64,000 nt of DNA from Virgibacillus siamensis (GTDB lineage: Bacteria > Bacillota > Bacilli > Bacillales > Amphibacillaceae): the NCBI RefSeq assembly GCF_900162695.1, contig NZ_FUIH01000007.1, positions 1,674,001 to 1,738,000 on the forward strand, written 5' to 3'. The notes beneath the pieces are model-generated. The model was given only the letters and a program-made list of their open reading frames with translations, searched no databases and was not told the origin of the DNA. Shown piece by piece: positions 24,930-34,234 of this stretch (positions are counted from its first letter, which is position 1; every line of letters starts with the position of its first letter). The position numbers were made by a program, and so were the translations under genes.

Positions 24930-26876
24930 TTATAACTTACGCAGCGCTTTGGTTTCAATTTCTTTTGTAACCATATCCTCAAACAAATCATAAACCATAG
25001 TCTCGGATTCTTTTTCACCGTACCGGCGGACATTTACGGAACCACTTTCAATTTCCTTATCCCCCAGAACCAGTGCAAATGGGATTTTCTTCGTCTGTGC
25101 CTCCCGAATTTTATAGCCGATTTTTTCGTCCCGTTCATCAACGGATACACGAACACCGCTTTTCCGTAATTTATCAGCAATTTCCTTCGCATAATCCAGA
25201 TGCACCTCTGGTGAAACAGGTATGATTTTAGCCTGAACCGGTGCGAGCCAAGTCGGGAATACACCTTTATATTCCTCAATAAGAAATGCAACAAAACGTT
25301 CCATTGTGCCCACAACACCACGATGGATTACAACAGGACGGTGTTCCTGACCATCCTCGCCAATATATGTCAAATCAAATTGTTCCGGCAAGTGGAAGTC
25401 CAACTGTACTGTTGATAATGTTTCGTCTTTTCCTAAAGCTGTTTGCACCTGTACATCAAGCTTTGGACCGTAAAAGGCAGCTTCTCCGACTGCTTCCACA
25501 TATTCCACTTCCATGTCATCGAGTGTTTCTTTCAGCATCGACTGTGCTTTCTCCCACATCGCATCATTGTCAACATATTTTTCCTTATCTTCCGGATCAC
25601 GGTAAGAAAGACGGAAATAATATTTATCAATCCCAAAATCTTTATAAACTTGCTGAATCAGCTCGACTACGCGAATAAATTCATCCTTTAACTGATCAGG
25701 ACGTGCGAAAATGTGCGCATCATTTAACGTCATAGCCCGAACCCGCTGCAGCCCAGCCAATGCGCCTGACATTTCATGCCTGTGCATCATGCCAAGTTCA
25801 GCAATCCGCACTGGAAGGTTCCGGTAGCTGTATAATTGATTTTTATAGACCATCATATGATGCGGACAGTTCATCGGACGAAGAATTAATTCCTCATTAT
25901 CCATTTCCATTGGCGGAAAAATATCATCCTGATAATGATCCCAATGGCCACTTGTTTTATAAAGATCAACACTTCCCAATACAGGAGTATACACGTGATC
26001 ATAGCCAAGGCGTTCTTCCAGATCGACTATATAACGTTCGATATTACGCCGGATGGTTGCTCCTTTCGGCAGCCATAACGGAAGACCTTGACCAACTTTC
26101 TGGGAAACCGTAAAAATTTCCAGTTCCTTGCCCAATTTACGATGATCACGTTCTTTTCTTTCTTCCAGAATGCGCAAATGTTCATCAAGCTGGGATTGTT
26201 TTTCAAAAGCTGTTCCATAAATACGCTGCAGCTGTTTGTTATTACTGTCCCCGCGCCAGTAAGCACCGGAAATGGTCAATAATTTGAATGCTTTTATTTT
26301 ACTTGTGGATGGAACATGAACCCCGCGGCATAGGTCGAAAAACTCTCCCTGCTTGTAAATGGTTACCTGCTCATTTTCCGGAATAGCATCGATTAATTCC
26401 AGCTTCAATTCATCCCCAATTTCACGGAACATTTCTTTCGCCTGTTCACGGGAAACTTCAATCCGTTCGATTTCCAGATTTTCATCGATCATGCGTTTCA
26501 TTTCTTTTTCGATTTTCGGTAAATCTTCCGGTGTCAGTGATTGGTCCAAATCCATGTCATAGTAAAAACCTTCTTCAATGACAGGACCCACTCCGAAATT
26601 CACATGCTTATACAGCCGTTTTATTGCTTGTGCCATGAGGTGCGCCGTTGAGTGACGCATGATTTCGATGCCTTCCTGATTTTTGTAAGTGATTATTTCA
26701 ATGGCACCATCATGCTCCAGTCCCCGCCGTAAATCATACAGTTTTCCATCCAATTTCACGGCAAGCGCTTGCTTTTTTAAACCGGATGATATTGAGCCTG
26801 CTACTTCTTCTCCAGTTGTTCCTTTAGGAAATTGTTTATTTGCTCCATCAGGAAACGTAATTGTAATGTCAGACAT
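24930..26876 (-). CDS. thrS: Threonyl-tRNA synthetase
   Basis: A 648-residue ThrRS (B. subtilis 643). The TGS domain is at about 1-65 (ITITFPDGANKQFPKGTTGEEVA). The editing domain has HSTAHLMAQAIKRLY and the Cys-containing CRGVHVPSTSKIKAFKLL. Class II motifs follow: RPMNCPHHMMVYKNQLYSYRNLPVRIAELG (catalytic zinc-ligand Cys), RVRAMTLNDAHIFARPDQ, and VVIHRGVVGTMERFVAFLIEEY. The anticodon-binding domain ends the protein. The ATG at 26876 has AAGGAG; the longer frame at 26894 would start within that site. Expression is controlled by the T-box upstream. Confidence 0.97.
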   Translation of the reverse strand: MSDITITFPDGANKQFPKGTTGEEVAGSISSGLKKQALAVKLDGKLYDLRRGLEHDGAIEIITYKNQEGIEIMRHSTAHLMAQAIKRLYKHVNFGVGPVIEEGFYYDMDLDQSLTPEDLPKIEKEMKRMIDENLEIERIEVSREQAKEMFREIGDELKLELIDAIPENEQVTIYKQGEFFDLCRGVHVPSTSKIKAFKLLTISGAYWRGDSNNKQLQRIYGTAFEKQSQLDEHLRILEERKERDHRKLGKELEIFTVSQKVGQGLPLWLPKGATIRRNIERYIVDLEERLGYDHVYTPVLGSVDLYKTSGHWDHYQDDIFPPMEMDNEELILRPMNCPHHMMVYKNQLYSYRNLPVRIAELGMMHRHEMSGALAGLQRVRAMTLNDAHIFARPDQLKDEFIRVVELIQQVYKDFGIDKYYFRLSYRDPEDKEKYVDNDAMWEKAQSMLKETLDDMEVEYVEAVGEAAFYGPKLDVQVQTALGKDETLSTVQLDFHLPEQFDLTYIGEDGQEHRPVVIHRGVVGTMERFVAFLIEEYKGVFPTWLAPVQAKIIPVSPEVHLDYAKEIADKLRKSGVRVSVDERDEKIGYKIREAQTKKIPFALVLGDKEIESGSVNVRRYGEKESETMVYDLFEDMVTKEIETKALRKL

Positions 26877-26910
26877 AGATTTCCGCTCCTTCATATTTAA
26901 TCTAAGAAAT

Positions 26911-27110
26911 TAAAAAACGCCCATCCCTCTGCTAAACTGCAAAGGGACGAGCGTTAATCACGTGGTTCCACCCTAATTCCCGCAAAAAAATGCGGCTTCA
27001 TTATATCTTTAACGCAGATAATACGCTGCAATATACATATTGTTCCATCACAGGGTTTAAAGGTGGTAATCATTTGCCAGATCAGAGGAAGCTTTCAGCC
27101 GATGACTTCC
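26911..27110 (-). promoter_or_regulatory. T-box leader (tRNA-Thr) of thrS
   Basis: The T-box AGGGTGGAACCACG is at 26974-26961 on the minus strand. A candidate specifier ACC at 27067-27065 is followed by A and codes for Thr. The terminator pairs AACGCTCGTCCC with GGGATGGGCGTT and is followed by TTTTTT (about 26957-26911). Confidence 0.92.
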
Positions 27111-27219
27111 CTCTCTTATCAAACCATTATACAAATAATTATGTCCTTATCATTACCTTTGAAAAAATTTACTTCTATTTAAAATGTATTATAGCTTCTA
27201 GTACGCATAAAATCAAGCC

Positions 27220-28071
27220 TTAAGATTTATTTTTCAAGTAATTGGAAAATGGAAAACTGCTGAACGGCTTAAACTCAGCTTTTTCCTGAAACACATTAAT
27301 GACTGTCAGCGTTTTTGGTTCCGACGGATAATCCCCATAAATCGTTATTTTATCTGGTGCCATTGCAATGAGCGGAGCCAAATTCAGTTCCTCTTCATCA
27401 AGACCTACCATGTACAATGGTTCTTTATGCATCAGCATACGCAATTCCATTCTTGTAAATTGTTTTCCATCGGGTTTAAAAAAAGTAAACGGATTTCCCT
27501 GCAGAATATGAACGGTACTGAAAGTTGCTTTCCGTGTAACGATGTATTCCCTTAACGAATCAACAAACGCCTGGTGATCTTCTTCCCGCTTATATTCGTC
27601 AATTGCCAACCCGACAAAATGAATAAGCTGATCCTTAAACATTTTTGTCTGGAATTTCAATATGGAATCAAAATGAATCGTATCGGTATTTTCCAAATTC
27701 CCGATTATAATTGATTTTAACAATTGACTTGGATCTCTGTTTTTACGGACCCGCCTGCTGTCTTCATCCTCACCATCATAGAGCCATTGGGCAATGTCAG
27801 TGATGCGGTCAATTTCCTCTGTATTTGAATAATAATAATGAGTTTTAATAATGCCGCTAATTAGGCTTGTCAGCCGGTGGCCATTAAACACATCCATCAT
27901 TGCCTGTGCAGTTGTTGATGTAATACCGTCAGCATGTCCGATTTCAAGCTGTAATTGATTCCCCCATTCCTCATGTGTCCTCCAGTATAATTCAATTCGT
28001 TTATTATACTGAAATAAATGCTCGCAAAAACTAATTGCTTCTTTATCATGTTCAAAAAATACCTCCAACAA
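27220..28071 (-). CDS. ytxC: Sporulation protein YtxC family
   Basis: A 283-residue protein of the YtxC family (B. subtilis 281), found only in endospore formers and placed next to dnaI and thrS. No catalytic motif is visible; the protein is soluble and mostly helical. The start is TTG at 28071, with GAGGGTGAT just upstream; a second TTG follows it at once. A strong terminator separates it from dnaI, so it probably has its own promoter in the 110-bp gap. The family's biochemical role is not known to me. Confidence 0.82.
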   Translation of the reverse strand: MLEVFFEHDKEAISFCEHLFQYNKRIELYWRTHEEWGNQLQLEIGHADGITSTTAQAMMDVFNGHRLTSLISGIIKTHYYYSNTEEIDRITDIAQWLYDGEDEDSRRVRKNRDPSQLLKSIIIGNLENTDTIHFDSILKFQTKMFKDQLIHFVGLAIDEYKREEDHQAFVDSLREYIVTRKATFSTVHILQGNPFTFFKPDGKQFTRMELRMLMHKEPLYMVGLDEEELNLAPLIAMAPDKITIYGDYPSEPKTLTVINVFQEKAEFKPFSSFPFSNYLKNKS

Positions 28072-28181
28072 ATAATCACCCTCATCCAGACCAAACTGTT
28101 ACATTATATGGACCTGTTGTTAAAAAAATGTGTAAACCATCAAAACTAGTAACAGCAGTGATAATGGAGAGGTGTTTCATC

Positions 28182-28215
28182 AAAAACCCCTTGGATCATA
28201 TAGATCCAAGGGGGA
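28182..28215 (-). terminator. Terminator of the nrdR-dnaB-dnaI operon
   Basis: Minus strand: CCCCCTTGGATC, loop TATAT, GATCCAAGGGG, then TTTTT. It is a perfect 11-bp stem 54 bp after the dnaI stop. Confidence 0.93.
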
Positions 28216-28268
28216 ATGAGAATACTATTGCAGCAAAATCTTATCATTAATAGTCTCTTTCATTTCTT

Positions 28269-29201
28269 CTATAAATCGCGCCTGTTTTCACCTGATAACG
28301 GAATTTCGGCGGAAACTTGTTTAATCCGTTCGATAATTCTCCCTGCCTTCACGGTTTCTGTTCCACCTTTGTTTGACATTGACAATTGTCTTTCCAGTTG
28401 ATCAAGACTATAGTTAGAAGTAAAAAAAACCGGCAGCTTTTCCATCATCCGATATTGCAGAATAGACCCGAGTATCTCATCCCGGAACCAGGCAGATTGG
28501 GTTTCCGCTCCAATATCATCAAGCATCAGAACATCGGTATTTTTAAAATAATTGATTTTATCATTAATGGAGTCATCCTTAATGGATCCTTTCATCTCCC
28601 TGACAAATTCCGGCATATAGATCAGCATTGATGAAATGTTCATATGCTTTAATTCATTGGCAAGAGCACCCAGGAAATATGTTTTGCCTATACCAAACGG
28701 ACCATAAAAATACAAGCCTCGTTCAGGAAGCTCTGTTTTTGCATCCTTAAGAAAATGCATCATTTCATGAACAACGGGCTGCCTGTTTTGATCGAGTTCA
28801 ATACTCGAAATACTCGCGTTGAAAATATCTTTAGGCATGTACAAGCTTTGAATTAAACGCTGCTGATCCTTTTGCTTTTCATAATCAATCCGGTTATGGC
28901 ATTTTTCATAAACCAGATGAATTTCATTATCTTCCACCTGCAATATAGGAGAATATCCTTGTATCATATTCATGCAGCTGCCAAAACTTTCACATTTATC
29001 GCATTGCTTGGACTGCGTTTTATATTCATAGAGTTTTATCAGGCTCTTATCTATTTCCCGTTCCGAAATATTTGGATGCAATGAAAGAAACTCTTTAATT
29101 TCAGGGTCCTGAAGCACTTCTTGCCTTACCTTTTGATAGTTTTCTTTAAAATTTTTATTTTGCTGCATCCACTTTTTCAGTTCTGATTGGACCGGTTTCA
29201 T
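28269..29201 (-). CDS. dnaI: Primosomal protein DnaI (helicase loader)
   Basis: A 310-residue DnaI, the AAA+ loader that places the DnaC helicase on DNA with DnaB and DnaD in Bacillus-type replication. The N-terminal helicase-binding domain has a Cys cluster (CDKCESFGSC, then EKCHNRIDYEK) that binds zinc in this family. The AAA+ domain has Walker A FYGPFGIGKTYFLGALA near 165-180, Walker B VLMLDDIGAE and a sensor/Arg-finger region with FTSNYS. An ATG at 29210 also exists, but AAGGATGA is better spaced for 29201. It follows dnaB by 20 bp. Confidence 0.94.
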   Translation of the reverse strand: MKPVQSELKKWMQQNKNFKENYQKVRQEVLQDPEIKEFLSLHPNISEREIDKSLIKLYEYKTQSKQCDKCESFGSCMNMIQGYSPILQVEDNEIHLVYEKCHNRIDYEKQKDQQRLIQSLYMPKDIFNASISSIELDQNRQPVVHEMMHFLKDAKTELPERGLYFYGPFGIGKTYFLGALANELKHMNISSMLIYMPEFVREMKGSIKDDSINDKINYFKNTDVLMLDDIGAETQSAWFRDEILGSILQYRMMEKLPVFFTSNYSLDQLERQLSMSNKGGTETVKAGRIIERIKQVSAEIPLSGENRRDL

Positions 29202-29222
29202 CGAAATCATCCTTGACCTTGA

Positions 29223-30560
29223 TTATTTTTGGTTTCCATTCGAAAATTCTTTCAGAAGTGCCGCAAACTCATCATTATTCTGTTCATATTCTTGATTGTT
29301 CCGGCTTGGCTGCTGCGGCTTCTTTTTCCTTTCTTTAAACCAATCCGGCACCACTTCCCTGGAAGGATTAGTTCGTTTATTATACTTTCCGGAAGTTTTA
29401 TTCTTTTGAACGAATTCCTGTTCTTTTTTGGCAAAGGCCATTGCCTCTCTGGCAGTTTTCAAATTCGCACGTGACCAGTGACTGGCAATTTTCTCCATAT
29501 ATGCCTTTGACAGTTTCATATTAGTCTGCAGCAGAACATAGTGAATCAAAACATTCATAACTGGAGAAGGAAGGCCCTGCGTTGTCATAATATCCCGTAT
29601 AACTTTCATATCCTGTCCGGAAGCCTGACCGCCATTTGATAAATCCTCCAGTAATTGTCTTGGTGACATTCTTTCCAATTCGGTAATAAACTGCTCTTGT
29701 CTTGATTGTGGTTTTTTTTCAGGCTTCACATCTTCTGAGGGCTTCTCTTTTTCTGTCAACTTTATTGTCGATTTCCGATGTCTGCTTTTGAACAGATCAT
29801 GACACGCCTGCTTAAATTCATTATGATGAAGCAAATTTTCATCGGTCAACGCCCATAAAATGGCCTTTTCTGTATCAAGTCCTGTTAGATCGTACAATAC
29901 CATCATTTGCGTAATCAGCTTCTTATTGTCCGGTGTCAGTACCTTTTTCACAGGAATCATTTTTCGCTGAAGCATTTGTTCAATCCATGAAAAATCCATT
30001 TCAACTCGATTTTGTGCTTCGTCATTAGAGTATTCCACTATAACACCACTGCCAGGTACCGGTTGAAATGTCTGAAATACATCGTGAAAAGAGGCAGTAA
30101 CATTATTTTCTTTTGTCATTATTTCATCTTGCTGATACGTACGTTTAAGCATTTGAAACTTATCATTATCAATATGGTGATACAATAATTGCTCGAGCAT
30201 TTCATCCTTAAAAAAAGCCGATGGGGCAAAAGGGCATTGCAGTTCATAAACATATGAATCATGCTCATCAAGGGATTGCTTAAATGTTTTAAGCAATCCG
30301 ATTCCTTCAAGCTTTAGTCTTGCCCTGTAGATAGTATCCAAAGGCACATTCATATAATTCATTAAAGTATGATGGGTCTGGTTCCCTGTTTCCTGCTGCA
30401 GTTCTCTGTCATGCAAAAGTGTCTGATAAAGCATAACCGCTTCTATTCCAATCAGCGGCTGATAAAGATGCGTCAGTGATTTCGCATAATCAACAGGCAA
30501 TTCACCTTTCAGAAATACATGATAACCTTCAATCGGCAATAACTTTCCAATAACATCCAT
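29223..30560 (-). CDS. dnaB: Replication initiation and membrane attachment protein DnaB
   Basis: A 445-residue DnaB of the Bacillus type (B. subtilis 472), a DnaD/DnaB-domain protein that helps load the helicase at oriC and at restarted forks. The N-terminal winged-helix domain is at about 1-110 (VDYAKSLTHLYQPLIGIEAVMLYQTL). The conserved DnaD-like C-terminal domain with YxxxIxxxW-type sequence (YMEKIASHWSRANLKTAREAMAFAKKEQ) is near 360-390. A hydrophilic tail rich in Lys, Arg and Asn follows. It is not the replicative helicase called DnaB in E. coli. The ribosome site is GAAAGGGA. Confidence 0.93.
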   Translation of the reverse strand: MDVIGKLLPIEGYHVFLKGELPVDYAKSLTHLYQPLIGIEAVMLYQTLLHDRELQQETGNQTHHTLMNYMNVPLDTIYRARLKLEGIGLLKTFKQSLDEHDSYVYELQCPFAPSAFFKDEMLEQLLYHHIDNDKFQMLKRTYQQDEIMTKENNVTASFHDVFQTFQPVPGSGVIVEYSNDEAQNRVEMDFSWIEQMLQRKMIPVKKVLTPDNKKLITQMMVLYDLTGLDTEKAILWALTDENLLHHNEFKQACHDLFKSRHRKSTIKLTEKEKPSEDVKPEKKPQSRQEQFITELERMSPRQLLEDLSNGGQASGQDMKVIRDIMTTQGLPSPVMNVLIHYVLLQTNMKLSKAYMEKIASHWSRANLKTAREAMAFAKKEQEFVQKNKTSGKYNKRTNPSREVVPDWFKERKKKPQQPSRNNQEYEQNNDEFAALLKEFSNGNQK

Positions 30561-30581
30561 ATGTCTTTCCCTTTCTTTCCA

Positions 30582-31061
30582 TTAGCTGTCTGACCCGGAG
30601 TTTTCTTTATCCGTTTTGATTAAGTCTTTAAGTTCATCCAGAAATACACTAATATCCTTGAATTGGCGATAAACAGAAGCGAAACGCACATATGCCACCT
30701 CATCAATATGTGAAAGCCGATCCATCACCATTTCACCAATTTGCTTGCTGTCAATTTCTGATACACCTGTATTTCGAAGTTCTTTTTCAACATCAACAGC
30801 AATTCCTTCTATTTTTTCCATTGGTACGGGACGTTTTTCACAAGCTTTGATTAATCCTCTGATAAGCTTATCACGGCTGTATTCCTGACGCGCACCATCC
30901 TTTTTCACAACAATTAACGGGACCTCTTCAATCCGTTCAAATGTTGTGAAACGAAAACCGCACTCTTCGCATTCTCTGCGCCTGCGAATGGACCGGCCTT
31001 CTTCAATTGGTCTGGAATCAAGGACCTTCGTACTTTTATTGTGGCAATTTGAACATCTCAT
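30582..31061 (-). CDS. nrdR: Transcriptional repressor NrdR
   Basis: A 159-residue NrdR, which senses dATP/ATP and represses ribonucleotide reductase genes. The N-terminal zinc ribbon has MRCSNCHNKSTKVLDSRPIEEGRSIRRRRECEECGFRFTTFERIE, with two CxxC pairs. The ATP-cone domain covers about 49-139 (VVKKDGARQEYSRDKLIRGLIKACEKRPV). It leads into dnaB after 21 bp, the same nrdR-dnaB-dnaI order as in B. subtilis. No ribonucleotide reductase gene is in the window. Confidence 0.96.
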   Translation of the reverse strand: MRCSNCHNKSTKVLDSRPIEEGRSIRRRRECEECGFRFTTFERIEEVPLIVVKKDGARQEYSRDKLIRGLIKACEKRPVPMEKIEGIAVDVEKELRNTGVSEIDSKQIGEMVMDRLSHIDEVAYVRFASVYRQFKDISVFLDELKDLIKTDKENSGSDS

Positions 31062-31088
31062 TTCAGTTCAACCCCATTCATATTACAT

Positions 31089-31481
31089 TTACCTGTTTGT
31101 TTTTGGAATTACGGGAAGTTCTTTATCAGCCTGGTTGTATAACTGCTGGATCACTTTCGTACTGTAACCCAGATCAAATGGAAAAGCCGATTCTGTCGTC
31201 ACTGAAAAATCAATGGCTGTCTGATGCGGTCTGACCATGATAACAGTTCCCACAATAAACGCCTTTCTGCCTTTTACAATCGAAGCACTGATTTCCCCGC
31301 GTTCTTTGGATATAGCATTTATACGAAACGATTCATTTTTATTAAAAAAAGCTTCAAGTACATTCAATGCTTTGTCTTTTGTTGTCTTATAATAACGTGT
31401 TTGAAGCGAAGCATCCGGATGATTCTCGTTTGTTTCAGCATGATTGCTGAAAAATTTCCCCAAATTCTGTCGAAACGCCAT
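31089..31481 (-). CDS. Conserved cytosolic protein of unknown function
   Basis: A 130-residue soluble protein with no membrane segment or signal. I recognise it only as the type of conserved hypothetical found next to nrdR in some Bacillaceae. The centre alternates beta-like stretches (GEISASIVKGRKAFIVGTVIMVRPHQTAIDFSVTTES), suggesting a small alpha/beta fold. The ribosome site GAGGTG has good spacing before the ATG. It lies 27 bp upstream of nrdR in the same direction, where B. subtilis has speD nearby, and probably shares the transcript. Confidence 0.7.
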   Translation of the reverse strand: MAFRQNLGKFFSNHAETNENHPDASLQTRYYKTTKDKALNVLEAFFNKNESFRINAISKERGEISASIVKGRKAFIVGTVIMVRPHQTAIDFSVTTESAFPFDLGYSTKVIQQLYNQADKELPVIPKTNR

Positions 31482-31583
31482 TCAGTACACCTCGTCCAAT
31501 AAATTATGTAACTTTATTTATTTTAACATGTTTTCGCCAATTGGACTAATCGTTTTATCATGGCAAACCAATTGATTGAAATA

Positions 31584-31618
31584 AAAAAGACCGGCCGCAA
31601 TTATTGCGGTCAGCCTTT
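31584..31618 (-). terminator. Terminator of gapB
   Basis: Minus strand: GGCTGACCGCAAT, short loop, ATTGCGGCCGGTC, then TTTTTT. The stem has one mismatch and two wobble pairs. It begins 15 bp after the gapB stop. Confidence 0.8.
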
Positions 31619-31632
31619 AACATGTACCCGGT

Positions 31633-32664
31633 TTATGATATCTTTACCTGTTTTTGATGAAGACAGCTGCCTACATATTTCGTCAAATCCAGAACCCGTT
31701 TGGAATAGCCCCATTCATTGTCATACCAGGCCAGAACCTTAACCTTCTTATCTTCCATAACCATCGTTGTTAAACCATCAATAATTGCAGAATAATCAGT
31801 GGTGGTGTAATCGATTGACACGAGAGGTTCCTCACTGTATTTAATAATTCCTTTCATTTGATTTGCTGAAGCCTTTTTAAATGCTTCATTTACTTTATCA
31901 ATGGTGACCTCATCTTCAACATCTATCACAAGATCAACCAGGGAAACATTTGGTGTCGGAACCCTTAATGCCATACCATGCAATTTCCCTTTCATATTGG
32001 GTAATACCTCTCCCAAAGCTTTTGCAGCTCCAGTTGATGTTGGAATGATAGATTGATTGCATCCCCGGGCACGACGCAGATCTTTATGCGGATTATCCAG
32101 ATTCTTCTGGTCACTTGTAAATGCGTGAACAGTAGTCATAAGTCCATTTACGATTTTAAAATTCTCATCCAGCACTTTCACAACAGGGGCCAGACAGTTT
32201 GTTGTACAGGATGCATTCGACACAACATCATCTTTATCAGGGTTATAAGTTTCTTCATTGACACCCATTACAATTGTGTTGTCTACTTCTTTTCCCGGCG
32301 CGGTAATAACTACTTTTCGTGCACCTGCCTCCAGATGCAATCCCGCACTCGCTTTTGTTTTGAATTTACCGGTTGCTTCCACAACCACGTCTATATCAAA
32401 TTTTTCCCATGGCAGTTTTTCCGGTTCACGTGAACTTACATGATTAATAAATTTCCCATTCACTTCGATACCCTGGTGAAGCGGTTTCACTTCACCGTCA
32501 AAAATACCGTGAACACTATCATATTTAATGAGATGTGCAAGTGTTTCTGGAGGATAGCTCGCATTAATTGCAACGACCTCTAGTTGATTATCAGTAATTG
32601 CCTGACGAAAAACGATGCGTCCAATTCGTCCAAATCCATTAATTGCAATTCGGGTTTTTTTCAT
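31633..32664 (-). CDS. gapB: Glyceraldehyde-3-phosphate dehydrogenase, gluconeogenic type
   Basis: A 343-residue GAPDH aligned along its length with B. subtilis GapB (340). The Rossmann motif INGFGRIGR is at 8-16 and the catalytic Cys153 in SNASCTTNCLAP. The segment after the second strand reads INASY rather than the Asp-containing INDLTD of glycolytic enzymes, consistent with NADP use. The ATG at 32664 has GGGAGGAC upstream; the longer frame from 32775 begins in coaE territory and is rejected. Two CcpN-type boxes overlap its promoter, implying repression on glucose and use in gluconeogenesis. Confidence 0.95.
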   Translation of the reverse strand: MKKTRIAINGFGRIGRIVFRQAITDNQLEVVAINASYPPETLAHLIKYDSVHGIFDGEVKPLHQGIEVNGKFINHVSSREPEKLPWEKFDIDVVVEATGKFKTKASAGLHLEAGARKVVITAPGKEVDNTIVMGVNEETYNPDKDDVVSNASCTTNCLAPVVKVLDENFKIVNGLMTTVHAFTSDQKNLDNPHKDLRRARGCNQSIIPTSTGAAKALGEVLPNMKGKLHGMALRVPTPNVSLVDLVIDVEDEVTIDKVNEAFKKASANQMKGIIKYSEEPLVSIDYTTTDYSAIIDGLTTMVMEDKKVKVLAWYDNEWGYSKRVLDLTKYVGSCLHQKQVKIS

Positions 32665-32680
32665 CTGTAGTCCTCCCATA

Positions 32681-32724
32681 TATGTTATACTCTTTTTTGT
32701 AATTATCATAAATAGTATAACATA
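32681..32724 (-). promoter_or_regulatory. CcpN-type operator pair and gapB promoter
   Basis: TATGTTATACT (32681-32691, plus strand) and its exact inverse (32724-32714, minus strand) are separated by 22 bp. Both fit the CcpN consensus TRTGHYATAYW. The minus-strand copy contains the likely -10 TATACT; the -35 is poor. Confidence 0.75.
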
Positions 32725-32775
32725 TTTCAAGTAAAATGTGCTTAAAAGTTTGTGAAAACAGATAAAAAGCGCCAA

Positions 32776-33378
32776 TTATGATATGGCGCCCCAATTCTTC
32801 AATATTTTTTCCAGCTGCAGAAAGGATTCCTCCACTGTTCCATTGTTATCAATAATTGCATCGGCAAGACTCACTTTCTTGTGAATCGGTATTTGTGAAT
32901 CAATCCGCTGCTTTGCTTCACGTTCAGATGAACCGTCACGTTCCATTAAACGCGTTAATTGTACATCCTCATCAACAGCAACCACAATGGTTTTATCCAC
33001 AAAATGAGTCAGATTGCTTTCAAACAACAATGGTATATCCAATATGATACACCTTTCACCTGATTCCATGTATGCATCTCGTTTTGAGAGCATTTTTTCC
33101 CTGACAGCAGGGTGCACAATTCCGTTTAGTTTCTCTCGCTTTTTTTCGTCGGCAAATATAATGGAACCTAATTTTTTCCGATCCAAAGTATGATTGGCAA
33201 ATAATACTTTTTCACCGAACGCTTCCACAATCTGTTTATAAGCACTTTCACCCGGCATGACAACTTCTCTCGCTATTTTATCTGCATCGATTACGGGAAT
33301 ACGGAATTTCGCAAACATTGACGATACCGTACTCTTTCCACTTGCAATACTACCTGTCAGTCCTATCACTAGAGCCAT
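32776..33378 (-). CDS. coaE: Dephospho-CoA kinase
   Basis: A 200-residue CoaE, which phosphorylates the 3'-OH of dephospho-CoA in the last step of CoA synthesis. The P-loop GLTGSIASGKST is at 6-17, the DADKIAREVV motif follows at about 32-41, and the lid and nucleotide region has RLMERDGSSEREAKQRIDSQ near 138-157. The ATG at 33378 matches family starts (MALVIGLTG); the longer frame at 33417 overlaps mutM. The ribosome site is weak (AGCGGGG), so translation may be coupled to mutM, whose stop is 15 bp upstream. Confidence 0.94.
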   Translation of the reverse strand: MALVIGLTGSIASGKSTVSSMFAKFRIPVIDADKIAREVVMPGESAYKQIVEAFGEKVLFANHTLDRKKLGSIIFADEKKREKLNGIVHPAVREKMLSKRDAYMESGERCIILDIPLLFESNLTHFVDKTIVVAVDEDVQLTRLMERDGSSEREAKQRIDSQIPIHKKVSLADAIIDNNGTVEESFLQLEKILKNWGAIS

Positions 33379-33392
33379 GTTACATACCCCGC

Positions 33393-34220
33393 TTATAATT
33401 TTTGGCAGGAGGCACAAACGTGAGTCCCCCGCCCGCCTACTTTTAATTTAATAATAGGCTTTCCGCACTTTTTACACGGATTGTTTTCCTGTCCATATAC
33501 AAATAATTCCTGTTGAAACATACCCATGTCACCTTGTCCGTTCACATAGGATCGAATTGTCGTCCCGCCTTGCAAGACCGCCTCCTGCAACGTTTGCATT
33601 GCTTCATTGCGTATTGCCTTTACCTCTCTTTTGGAAAGTTTACTTGATTTCTTTAAAGGATGGACATTTGCTCTGAATAACGTCTCATCCACATAAATGT
33701 TACCCAGTCCCGCAACAATTGACTGATCTAGCAGGGCGGTTTTAATATTGCGTTCCGTTTTTCTCAGTTTTTGATAGAAGTACTCCTGTGAAAAATGTTT
33801 GTCAAACGGGTCCGGTCCCAGTAAGGAGAGAGGTTTTTGTGTGAATTCCTCCCCCTTTGAAAATAGATGCATCGTTCCAAATTTACGTACATCATTATAG
33901 CGCAGTTCATCTCCGCCAACAAAACGAAAGATAACATGCGTATGCTTTTTTATTATTTCTGATGATGGGTGTACACTGTATTTGCCTTCCATCCGTAAAT
34001 GCGACACAAGCACATGATCATCCAATTGAAACAGCAAAAACTTGCCTTTTCGTGTAATGTCCTGAAACGTTTGTCCATTCAGTTCCAATTTAAACTGTTC
34101 CACATCATCCGGCCGCTTTATAATGTTCGGCCAAAATACTTCCACTTCTTTAATTTCTTTTCCAATCACAAATCGTTTCAGTGTGTTTTTAATCGTTTCG
34201 ACTTCTGGTAATTCCGGCAT
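33393..34220 (-). CDS. mutM: Formamidopyrimidine-DNA glycosylase (Fpg)
   Basis: A 275-residue Fpg/MutM that removes 8-oxoguanine and formamidopyrimidines, with AP-lyase activity. The catalytic Pro2 and Glu3 are in PELPEVETI, and the catalytic lysine is in GKFLLFQL near residue 57-60. The helix-two-turn-helix has GLGNIYVDETLF. The zinc finger at the C-terminus is CKKCGKPIIKLKVGGRGTHVCASC. All key residues are present. It lies 14 bp after polA, which gives a polA-mutM-coaE transcript as in B. subtilis, without ytaF. Confidence 0.96.
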   Translation of the reverse strand: MPELPEVETIKNTLKRFVIGKEIKEVEVFWPNIIKRPDDVEQFKLELNGQTFQDITRKGKFLLFQLDDHVLVSHLRMEGKYSVHPSSEIIKKHTHVIFRFVGGDELRYNDVRKFGTMHLFSKGEEFTQKPLSLLGPDPFDKHFSQEYFYQKLRKTERNIKTALLDQSIVAGLGNIYVDETLFRANVHPLKKSSKLSKREVKAIRNEAMQTLQEAVLQGGTTIRSYVNGQGDMGMFQQELFVYGQENNPCKKCGKPIIKLKVGGRGTHVCASCQKL

Positions 34221-34234
34221 GATTTCCTATCCCC

